37,996 nucleotides of DNA, taken from contig CAZGXU010000020.1 of NCBI GenBank assembly GCA_964530075.1, forward strand, positions 1 through 37,996, written 5' to 3'. The notes under the pieces are model-generated. The model was given only the letters and a program-made list of their open reading frames with translations. It did not search any database and had not been told where the DNA came from. The position numbers and the translations under genes were made by a program. Shown here piece by piece: positions 32,638 to 37,996 of the stretch. Within the stretch, counting starts at the first letter, position 1, and every line of letters begins with the position of its first letter. The stretch comes from JANQEA01 sp964530075. Its GTDB lineage: Bacteria > Bipolaricaulota > Bipolaricaulia > UBA7950 > UBA9294.

Positions 32638-32973
32638 ATGGCGTTCATGGCCCGAAGACGAATGGTGGCGACGTTGTTGATCCTCCTTGTCGCTGTCAAT
32701 GCCGCGTGGGCGGCCGTCACGGGCTTGACAGGGCCGATCCTCGGCGCCGTGGGCTATGGTGTGATTCTTGTGGCCGTCGCACGGTGGAAGGACTCCCGGG
32801 CTGCACTCGTTGGCTGCGGGGTCGGAGCTGCATGGCATCTGATCAAGCTCATCCGTCCTGGCGGCCTGGTCCGTTCGGCCGATGGTAGCTTCTTAATTGC
32901 AAACACCGCTCTTGCTGCAGCCGCCGTGCTGATTGCTGCTTCAGGCCTTTATGCCAGTCGGGCGCGGAAGTGA
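32638..32973 (+). CDS. Small integral membrane protein of unknown family
   Basis: 111 aa with three or four hydrophobic segments (ATLLILLVAVNAAWAAV, GPILGAVGYGVILVAVA, AALVGCGVGAAWHLIKLI, NTALAAAAVLIAASGLYAS). The N-terminus is positively charged (MAFMARRRM) and the last residues are basic (SRARK). I do not recognise the family. The start is ATG 32638 or ATG 32647; the ribosome site is weak, and TAGAAT overlaps the first ATG. The frame reads further upstream to 32437, but that part looks non-coding. Confidence 0.6.
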   Translation: MAFMARRRMVATLLILLVAVNAAWAAVTGLTGPILGAVGYGVILVAVARWKDSRAALVGCGVGAAWHLIKLIRPGGLVRSADGSFLIANTALAAAAVLIAASGLYASRARK

Positions 32974-33066
32974 TGCCACGCACGTGATTGACTCCCCGAT
33001 GTTCCGGCGATCGTCGCCGATTCACGCGCGCAAGGGCAATTGGGCGCAGCCGTTGCTGCCTGCGGC

Positions 33067-33126
33067 GTTGGACCCTGGGGGACCGAATGCAGAACGCGTT
33101 CTTTGGCGGTCGGGGCGACGGGTGTC
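33067..33126 (+). repeat. Dispersed hairpin repeat, copy D
   Basis: TTGGACCCTGGGGGACC, then stem GAATGC, loop AGAAC, stem GCGTTC (33085-33101), then TTTGGCGGTC and GGGGCGACGGGTGTC. The outer GACC (33081-33084) and GGTC (33108-33111) can pair, as in copy B. Confidence 0.75.
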
Positions 33127-33137
33127 AGTCTGTGCAG

Positions 33138-33155
33138 CTTCTCGACGTCGAGAAG
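33138..33155. repeat. Perfect 18-bp palindrome
   Basis: CTTCTCGACGTCGAGAAG is its own complement. It lies 12 bp after repeat D and about 95 bp before the hsp20 promoter. It could be a dimeric regulator's operator. Confidence 0.6.
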
Positions 33156-33249
33156 TCTGTGACGCCCGTGAGACGTATGCCGGCCAACGATCCGCGTAAC
33201 CACTTATGGAAAACCTCTGCACTGCCCTGCGATTCGAGAGAATAGGATC

Positions 33250-33278
33250 TTGACAAGGGCAGGCGACCCCGCTATACT
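33250..33278 (+). promoter_or_regulatory. Strong sigma-70 promoter of the heat-shock operon
   Basis: TTGACA (33250-33255, perfect) and TATACT (33273-33278) are exactly 17 bp apart. The predicted start near 33285 falls at the first base of the CIRCE-like operator. Confidence 0.88.
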
Positions 33279-33283
33279 GCGTG

Positions 33284-33310
33284 TTGGCAGTCGGATGGTG
33301 AGACTGCTAA
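33284..33310 (+). promoter_or_regulatory. CIRCE-like HrcA operator
   Basis: TTGGCAGTC, nine bases, then GACTGCTAA: an inverted repeat with one mismatch and the exact 9-nt spacer of CIRCE (TTAGCACTC-N9-GAGTGCTAA). Each arm matches the consensus arm at 7 or 8 of 9 positions. It sits on the transcription start, the usual place for HrcA repression. hrcA is not in the window. Confidence 0.85.
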
Positions 33311-33338
33311 ATCAACAACATGGAAGGAGGAGTTGACA

Positions 33339-33791
33339 ATGGTTAGCAGACTACCAAGCCTGCTGGACGACTCGGTGTTCTCGAACCTCGGTATCTCTAA
33401 TCTGATCGATCACTTCTTCCGCGACTTCGATCGGATCGGCCTCGAAAGCTTCTCGGGCTTCGGACGTGCTGACGTGTACGAGAAGGACGGGAAGCTCATC
33501 TACGAGACCGAGTTGCCGGGAATGAAGAAGAAGGACCTGGAAGTCAAGATCCATGACGATCAACTGGTCGTCAGTGGCGAGGTCAAGCGCGACGAGTCCA
33601 TCGACCGGGAGAACTACTTCCGAATGGGACGTCGGTACGGCCGCTTCCAGAGGGCCTTCCCGGTTCCAACGGAAAACCTCGAGACCGGCAAGGTCAAGGC
33701 CCAGTTCGAGGATGGCGTTCTTCGCGTGTCGATTCCGCTAAGGGAGTCGATGGTGGAGAGGAGGAAGCCCATCGAGATCAACGTCGAGTAG
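33339..33791 (+). CDS. Small heat-shock protein (Hsp20/alpha-crystallin)
   Basis: 150-aa ATP-independent holdase. The alpha-crystallin domain covers about residues 42-140, with ADVYEKDGKLIYETELPGMKK, the strand LVVSGEVKRDE, the region RRYGRFQRAFPVP, and the hallmark EDGVLRVSIP. The C-terminal IxI anchor is present as PIEINVE. Start ATG 33339 has AAGGAGGAG upstream; a TTG two codons earlier is less likely. It is the first gene behind the CIRCE-like operator and is probably co-expressed with groES and groEL. Confidence 0.95.
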   Translation: MVSRLPSLLDDSVFSNLGISNLIDHFFRDFDRIGLESFSGFGRADVYEKDGKLIYETELPGMKKKDLEVKIHDDQLVVSGEVKRDESIDRENYFRMGRRYGRFQRAFPVPTENLETGKVKAQFEDGVLRVSIPLRESMVERRKPIEINVE

Positions 33792-33801
33792 GCAGGATGT
33801 G

Positions 33802-33827
33802 GCAGGCGTCCACGGTGGGGCGCCTGC
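33802..33827 (+). other. Hairpin between hsp20 and the microprotein gene
   Basis: GCAGGCG (33802-33808) pairs with CGCCTGC (33821-33827). There is no T-run, so it may be an mRNA stability or processing element inside the operon rather than a full terminator. Confidence 0.45.
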
Positions 33828-33868
33828 TGCGCTGTTCGCAGACCCTGCTGATCTCAAGGAGGATTCCG

Positions 33869-33967
33869 ATGTCCGAGAAGAACTGCCCTGTCTGTGGCCA
33901 GATCCTCGCACGCTCAGAGGAACGGGATCCGAGCGCCGGTGGAGTGCGCGGCGGCGGCAGCTTCTAG
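33869..33967 (+). CDS. 32-aa CPVCG zinc-knuckle microprotein
   Basis: MSEKNCPVCGQILARSEERD followed by a Gly-rich end (SAGGVRGGGSF). The ribosome site AAGGAGG (33856-33862) is strong and well spaced before ATG 33869. One CPxCG knuckle would need a partner, such as a second copy or another protein, to bind zinc. The peptide lies between hsp20 and groES on the same strand, so it should be heat-induced with them. No family is recognised. The Cys pair resembles the CPICG end of the 58-aa protein at 28376. Confidence 0.55.
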   Translation: MSEKNCPVCGQILARSEERDPSAGGVRGGGSF

Positions 33968-34230
33968 ATTCTCTTTGCTGGAGCGGCGAGAGTGAGAACG
34001 CAACGTGCGCGGGAGATTCCTGGTGCCAAGCCGTTCGAGCCGCTTCTCGAAGATCGGACCGCGAGTGCCCGTCGGCCGCACGCCCTTGGGAATCATCTCA
34101 GTAGGCGATGAAGGAGCGGACGCCATGAGTGGAGACAGGTACGCAAGCGCCTCGTGGAACCGCTTGGCAAGGCGCTGCGTTCTGGGAAGGGGTGCGAAAC
34201 GGAGAAGCCGAAGCGTGAAGGAGGAACGCG
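33968..34230 (+). other. Gap between the microprotein gene and groES
   Basis: 263 bp. Two short frames are possible: GTG 33992 to 34111 (39 aa, containing KPFEPLLEDRT, GGAG 8 nt upstream) and ATG 34125 to 34256 (43 aa, Arg-rich, overlapping groES, GAAGGAG upstream). Neither matches a known family; I do not call them as genes. The groES ribosome site AAGGAGG is at 34218-34224. Confidence 0.4.
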
Positions 34231-34506
34231 GTGAAGATCAAGCCTCTAGGGAATAGGGTTCTTCTGAAGCGAATCGAGGCCGAGGAGAAGAAGAGCCCGG
34301 GTGGCATCGTTCTGCCCGACAGCGCGAAGACTGAGAAGGCTCTCCAGGGCGAAGTGGTGGCCGTGGGATCGGGCGAGAAGATCGCCGTCAAGAAGGGCGA
34401 CACCGTGCTCGTCCCTCGATACGGCGGCGCGGAGCTCGAGCATGGCAAGGAGAAGCTCCTGATCGTCAAGGATTCGGACATCCTAGCGATCGTGGAGAAG
34501 AAGTAA
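34231..34506 (+). CDS. groES: Co-chaperonin GroES
   Basis: 91-aa Hsp10 that caps the GroEL cage. The N-terminal strand KIKPLGNRVLLKRIE, the mobile-loop region KKSPGGIVLPDSAK with the hydrophobic IVL tripeptide that binds GroEL, GEVVAVGSG and the C-terminal VKDSDILAIVE are all present. Translation starts at GTG 34231 with AAGGAGG upstream. groEL follows after 15 nt. Confidence 0.97.
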   Translation: MKIKPLGNRVLLKRIEAEEKKSPGGIVLPDSAKTEKALQGEVVAVGSGEKIAVKKGDTVLVPRYGGAELEHGKEKLLIVKDSDILAIVEKK

Positions 34507-34521
34507 CGCGAGGAGAGACGC

Positions 34522-36141
34522 ATGGCCAAGGAAGTGGTGTTTGGAGAGGACGCCCGCCGAAGGATGAAGGCTGGGGTGGACAAACTGGCAGAGGCGGTCC
34601 GGATCACGCTCGGTCCGCGCGGGCGAAACGTGATTCTGGGCAGGAAGTGGGGACGGCCGGAGATCACCAACGACGGTGTGACCATCGCCAAGGAGCAGGA
34701 GTACAAGGATCCGTACGAGAACGTCGCGGCGCAGATGGTCAAGGAAGTGGCGTCCAAGACCAACGAAGTTGCCGGCGACGGCACCACCACGGCGACGATC
34801 CTCGCCCACTCGCTGATCGAGCAGGGGTTCAAGAACATCACAGCGGGAGCGAACCCCGTTGAGTTGAAGCGGGGGATTGACAAAGGGGTCGAGAAGGTCG
34901 TCGAAGCCCTCAAGAAGCAATCGCGGAAACTGAAGACGAAGGACGAGATGGCCCAGATCGCCACGATATCCGCGAACGATGCATCGATCGGCAAGACGAT
35001 CGCGGACGCGATGGAGGAGGTCGGTGAAGATGGGGTCATCACGGTCGAGAACTCGGACACGATCGCCACGTATTACGAGGTTGTGGAAGGAATGCAGTTC
35101 GACCGCGAGTACGTCTCGCCGTACTTCGTCACCGATCCCAAGAAGATGGAGGCCGTGCTGGAGAAGCCGTACGTCTTCGTGACCGACCAGGAGCTGAAAG
35201 TCGCTACTGAGCTCGTCCCGCTACTAGAGCGGGTCGGACAGGCGAGCCGGCCGCTCCTGATCGTCGCCAAGGAGGTCACAGGGGAAGCGCTGGCGACGCT
35301 TGTGGTGAACAAGCTGCGTGGAGTCCTGTCCGTCTGCGCCGTCAAGGCACCGGGATTCGGGGACCGACGCAAGGCGATGCTTGAGGACATCGCCGTGCTG
35401 ACTGGGGCGACAGTCGTTGCGGAGGACGCCGGAATGCAGGTCAAAGATGCGACGTTGGACCTACTCGGAGAAGCCGAAAGCATCCGCGTTGACAGCAAGA
35501 ACACGACCATCATCGGAGGCAAGGGCTCGAAGTCCGCGATCCGGGGACGAGTCGAGCAGATCGAAGCTCAGATCGATACGACGACATCGGACTACGACCG
35601 GGAAAAGTTGGAGGAACGGAAAGCGAAGCTTGCGGGGGGCGTTGCGGTCATCAAGGTCGGAGCGGCGACTGAGACCGAGCTAACGGAGAAGAAACACCGG
35701 ATGGAGGACGCTTTGGAGGCCACCAAGGCGGCCGTCGAGGAGGGGATTCTTCCTGGAGGCGGAGTTGCGCTTGTCAGCGCCGGTAGGTCGCTGAAAAGCC
35801 TGAAACTTGAAGGCGACGAAGCGGTGGGCGTCGGCATTCTTCGCAAGGCCCTGGAAGCGCCCGTGGTACAGCTTGCTGCCAACGCGGGCTTCGAGGGATC
35901 GATCGTCGTAGAACGGGTGAAGGCGTCGGAGCCGGGCGTCGGGTTCGACGTTGTCTCCGAGGAGTACCGCGACATGGTTGAGGCCGGGATCATCGACCCG
36001 ACCAAGGTCACCCGCTCTGCCCTTCAGCATGCGGCGTCGATCGCGGGAATGATGCTCACGATGGGCGCCGTGGTAACCGAGATTAAGGAAGAGAAGAAGA
36101 AAGTGCCCGCTGCAGCGTCCTACGGGGACGAGGATTGGTAG
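34522..36141 (+). CDS. groEL: Chaperonin GroEL (Hsp60)
   Basis: 539-aa group I chaperonin. ATP-site marks are GPRGRNV (31-37), NDGVTIAKE with Asp51, GDGTTTA (85-91), and the region RMEDALEATKAAVEEGILPGGG with the catalytic Asp. The apical domain reads normally (EGMQFDREYVSPYFVTD). The C-terminus ends KKKVPAAASYGDEDW, without the Gly-Gly-Met tail found in most GroEL proteins. The start ATG has GAGGAGAG upstream. It is part of the CIRCE-controlled unit. Confidence 0.98.
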   Translation: MAKEVVFGEDARRRMKAGVDKLAEAVRITLGPRGRNVILGRKWGRPEITNDGVTIAKEQEYKDPYENVAAQMVKEVASKTNEVAGDGTTTATILAHSLIEQGFKNITAGANPVELKRGIDKGVEKVVEALKKQSRKLKTKDEMAQIATISANDASIGKTIADAMEEVGEDGVITVENSDTIATYYEVVEGMQFDREYVSPYFVTDPKKMEAVLEKPYVFVTDQELKVATELVPLLERVGQASRPLLIVAKEVTGEALATLVVNKLRGVLSVCAVKAPGFGDRRKAMLEDIAVLTGATVVAEDAGMQVKDATLDLLGEAESIRVDSKNTTIIGGKGSKSAIRGRVEQIEAQIDTTTSDYDREKLEERKAKLAGGVAVIKVGAATETELTEKKHRMEDALEATKAAVEEGILPGGGVALVSAGRSLKSLKLEGDEAVGVGILRKALEAPVVQLAANAGFEGSIVVERVKASEPGVGFDVVSEEYRDMVEAGIIDPTKVTRSALQHAASIAGMMLTMGAVVTEIKEEKKKVPAAASYGDEDW

Positions 36142-36172
36142 TAAGAGCGCGGGCAGAGCGTGAGGTGAACGC

Positions 36173-36325
36173 ATGGCATACGCGTCGAAGAAGGATCTGA
36201 TCGAGAAGATGCGCCCTTTGGTCGATCGGCTGAAGCGGGCCGCGGAGGAGATCGAATCCGCACTCGACGAGCTGGGTGACGTTTCGCGAGACTTGGACGA
36301 GGCGCTGTCCGAGGCCGAGGACTGA
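36173..36325 (+). CDS. 50-aa helical protein behind groEL
   Basis: Reads MAYASKKDLIEKMRPLVDRL followed by KRAAEEIESALDEL and an acidic end (DLDEALSEAED). The whole sequence is a charged, heptad-like helix with hydrophobic residues every three or four positions, so a coiled coil is likely. GAGGTGA stands 5 nt before ATG 36173, and the gene begins 31 nt after the groEL stop on the same strand. No family is recognised. It may be translated from the groESL mRNA. Confidence 0.55.
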   Translation: MAYASKKDLIEKMRPLVDRLKRAAEEIESALDELGDVSRDLDEALSEAED

Positions 36326-36427
36326 AGCGATCGGGATGACCTTCGGCCCGAGACGCGGTCCGCGGATACGATGAGAATCGCCGCGGTTCACGCCTACGGG
36401 GACGTCGGCCGGCACGCGGAAGTCAAG

Positions 36428-36473
36428 AGTCCCCGAGGCGAAGCCACGAAAACGTTTCGGAGTCTCGGGGACT
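36428..36473. repeat. 10-bp inverted repeat leading into repeat E
   Basis: AGTCCCCGAG (36428-36437) is a perfect complement of CTCGGGGACT (36464-36473), with a 26-nt loop. The right arm is the G-rich start of repeat copy E. Confidence 0.6.
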
Positions 36474-36518
36474 GAACGTAGAACGCGTTCGTTGACTACC
36501 TTGTGGTGAACGGACGTC
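36455..36518 (+). repeat. Dispersed hairpin repeat, copy E
   Basis: TTTCGGAGTCTCGGGGACT, then stem GAACGT, loop AGAAC, stem GCGTTC (36474-36490), then GTTGACTACC and TTGTGGTGAACGGACGTC. Relative to copy D, two stem positions differ by changes that keep pairing. Confidence 0.75.
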
Positions 36519-36525
36519 GATTCGT

Positions 36526-36558
36526 GGCGCGGGGCTCGACACAGTCGGGCCCCGCGCC
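36526..36558. terminator. Long G+C hairpin between convergent genes
   Basis: 36526-36540 pairs with 36544-36558 around a 3-nt loop: 15 pairs, one of them T-G. It lies 26 bp past the stop of the minus-strand secreted SnoaL-like gene and about 200 bp past the groEL unit. No T-run follows on either strand. Confidence 0.5.
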
Positions 36559-36584
36559 TCTGAGCACAAGGAGAAGTCTCTCCT

Positions 36585-37802
36585 CTACTGAAGCGGCGGA
36601 ACCAGCCCGATCTGCGTCAGCAGGCTCAGCATGTCGTTCAGCTGCCAGAGCTCCACGATCTTTCCATCCGCGATCCGACGGATGACGAGCGCGTCGACCG
36701 TCCATGGCAATCCTGTGGCCGCGACGGGCCCGAAGGGACCCAGATGCGTGGCCGAGGCGGTGGCACGGAAGGCAACGAGGTTGCCTTCCGCGAAGATGTC
36801 GTGGATTGTGACCCGGAAGTCGGGGAACGCCAGCAGGTTTCCGGGGATGTACTCCTGAAGAGCCTCCAGACCGACGACAGTGCTCATGTCGTAGTGACCG
36901 ACAAAGCCTTCGCCGAACACATCAGGGATGACGGAGAAGTCCTTCTGATTCCAGACTTCAAGCGGATCGCGCGAAGCGATGACCACATTCTCCTCAGGCG
37001 TACCCGGATCGCCGCTCGCAGTCGAGGGCGTCCCCCAAGTGAAGTTCGGGGGGCCCATGGGTGGGATCAATCCCAGTTGAACGAGCAGCCCCAATGCGTC
37101 GTACTGCATCCACCCTTCAACGGCCTTCCCATCGCTCATGCGGTAGATCACGATCGCACGTTCGCTCACAGATGCGCCGGTCGGCGGGATCCCGTTGAGA
37201 TCCCCCAAGTGGGTCCCCGTCCTGAGCACGCGGAGCGCGATCATGTCTTCCGCGGCGACCACGTCCTCGATCGTGAAGTGGGTGTCGGGAAATGCCGAAA
37301 GGCTCCCGATGGCAAACATGGTGTATCCCACAACGCCGGGGAGATCGCCGACCAAAGGAACGCTGTGCAGGATGAACTCCGGAGCGATGAAATCGCTGAT
37401 GGCCTCGAGATCGCCTTCGTTCCAGGCAGCTTCGATGAGCCATCGAGTGACCACCTTGTTCTTCTCGGTGGAGGTCGCCACCCAATAGGCATCGCGGACG
37501 CTTGCGGCTCCGCTCAGGCTGACCAAGAGGGTACCTCCAGGAGAGACCGCGGCGTCGATCCAAACCGTTCGAACCCCGACATCCAGGCGGGTCACGGCCC
37601 CGCCTCCGACCGCGATGACATCGCTCGTACAGAGCGTCACCGGGCCGTCGAAGAGAATCCCGAGCCGCACGACATCGCCTCCCGTCTCGTTGTCGAACAG
37701 GAGTATTCCCTCCGCAGCCCGCGGCGTTACCGCAGTCTGCGCGAGCCCGACTGCACCTGCTGCAAGGATCGTCAGCAGGAGCGCACCCAGAACCCTAGAC
37801 AT
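36585..37802 (-). CDS. Secreted protein with two SnoaL-like domains
   Basis: 405 aa. It has a signal peptide (MSRVLGALLLTILAAGAVGLA, cleavage probably after AQT), a beta-rich N-terminal part (about 25-105), then two SnoaL-like polyketide-cyclase folds in tandem. Domain 1 includes WNEGDLEAISDFIAPEFILH and FPDTHFTIEDVVAAEDMIA, and domain 2 includes WNQKDFSVIPDVFGEGFVGH and FPDFRVTIHDIFAEGNLVA. Each ends with a YRMSDGK or RIADGK strand and a similar LGLIPP / IGLVPP tail. The frame extends to 37967, but ATG 37802 has AAGGAGGTC 4 nt upstream. Function unknown; an extracytoplasmic binding or isomerase role is possible. Confidence 0.82.
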   Translation of the reverse strand: MSRVLGALLLTILAAGAVGLAQTAVTPRAAEGILLFDNETGGDVVRLGILFDGPVTLCTSDVIAVGGGAVTRLDVGVRTVWIDAAVSPGGTLLVSLSGAASVRDAYWVATSTEKNKVVTRWLIEAAWNEGDLEAISDFIAPEFILHSVPLVGDLPGVVGYTMFAIGSLSAFPDTHFTIEDVVAAEDMIALRVLRTGTHLGDLNGIPPTGASVSERAIVIYRMSDGKAVEGWMQYDALGLLVQLGLIPPMGPPNFTWGTPSTASGDPGTPEENVVIASRDPLEVWNQKDFSVIPDVFGEGFVGHYDMSTVVGLEALQEYIPGNLLAFPDFRVTIHDIFAEGNLVAFRATASATHLGPFGPVAATGLPWTVDALVIRRIADGKIVELWQLNDMLSLLTQIGLVPPLQ

Positions 37803-37875
37803 GTTGACCTCCTTCCAGCCATTTCGCGCCCGTTGCGCTTGGAGTGGCTGGTTCCGCCACAGCCTCTTCGCGCGA

Positions 37876-37903
37876 GTTCCGGTTCTGTTCCGTTTCGGTT
37901 CCG
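37876..37903. repeat. Three GTTCCG hexamers at 11-bp period
   Basis: GTTCCG occurs at 37876, 37887 and 37898, one DNA turn apart, about 75-100 bp before the minus-strand secreted SnoaL-like gene. Such phasing suits cooperative binding by a regulator. A 6-3-6 palindrome (AGCAAC CAT GTTGCT, 37947-37961) and a TTGACA on the minus strand (37967-37962) lie further upstream, but no good -10 box follows. Confidence 0.4.
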
Positions 37904-37996
37904 CAATCGCTTCAGCGGCGGAAGGGGGGATGCAGGAGCACAGGTGAGCAACCATGTTGCTTGTCAAGGCGGAGAGGGTTGGGGTTGCCAGTCAGT

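Larger units (their letters stand above)
32974..33338. other. Gap upstream of the heat-shock operon
   Basis: 365 bp holding, in order, repeat copy D (33067-33126), an 18-bp palindrome (33138-33155), the hsp20 promoter (33250-33278), a CIRCE-like operator (33284-33310) and the hsp20 ribosome site AAGGAGGAG. No further gene is seen. Confidence 0.7.

Noticed and set aside
33992..34256. Two short frames between the microprotein gene and groES
   Set aside because: Both have acceptable ribosome sites but no recognisable features and one overlaps groES; kept only as a remark in the gap entry.
27327..36518. Reading the five repeats as integron attC sites with gene cassettes
   Set aside because: attC sites vary in sequence and end in GTTRRRY/RYYYAAC; here the sequence itself is conserved and that core is not present at the right place. 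The blocks are large, multi-gene and in mixed directions, and no integrase is in the window.
27327..36518. CRISPR array
   Set aside because: The repeats are kilobases apart with genes in between, not regularly spaced, and no cas gene is seen.

Overview
The window reads as one contiguous piece of a G+C-rich bacterial chromosome from a diderm (outer-membrane) organism. The evidence for two membranes is a full-length BamA with POTRA repeats and a C-terminal barrel, an OmpH/Skp-like periplasmic chaperone beside it, and a secreted protein ending in a barrel-like domain. GTG and TTG starts are common and many genes overlap by 4-19 nt. No lpx (lipid A) gene sits between skp and fabZ, where Proteobacteria carry lpxD and neighbours. 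I cannot place the organism from sequence alone. A deep-branching uncultivated diderm lineage (for example Bipolaricaulota/Acetothermia-like) is a guess.

Region 1 (1-5.6 kb, minus strand): an operon reading mtaD, rpsO, pnp, an M16 zinc peptidase, and probably the first codons of a dUTPase cut by the window edge. It starts at a good promoter at 5545-5573. The PNPase carries a second S1 domain.

Region 2 (5.6-20.5 kb, plus strand): yraN, comM, bamA, ompH/skp, fabZ, ftcD, murD, ftsW, murG, murC, then a 306-bp gap with a near-consensus promoter, then ftsQ, ftsA, ftsZ and a rho-independent terminator. It joins outer-membrane assembly, fatty-acid elongation, peptidoglycan precursor synthesis and the divisome. 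A folate/histidine-catabolism enzyme (ftcD) is translationally coupled between fabZ and murD. A tRNA-Leu(CAA) follows on the minus strand with its own promoter.

Region 3 (20.8-26.4 kb, plus strand): two overlapping genes for large secreted proteins. The first is a 1390-aa array of Ig-like and cadherin-like modules. The second has one related module followed by a domain that looks like an outer-membrane barrel. Several hairpins fill the convergent gap after them.

Region 4 (26.6-38 kb): an accessory-looking region of small transcription units: SnoaL-like proteins, a DUF6506-like protein with a decayed gene behind it, a small CxxC membrane protein, a NatAB-type ABC exporter, an isoprenylcysteine-methyltransferase-like protein overlapping a Nudix hydrolase, and a small membrane protein. 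A heat-shock operon (hsp20, a 32-aa CPVCG peptide, groES, groEL, a 50-aa helical protein) is headed by a strong promoter and a CIRCE-like HrcA operator. Five copies of an unnamed ~50-65 bp repeat lie in the intergenic gaps of this region, all in one orientation, each with a conserved small hairpin. I noticed none in the first 26 kb. This repeat family is the most interesting unexplained signal in the window.
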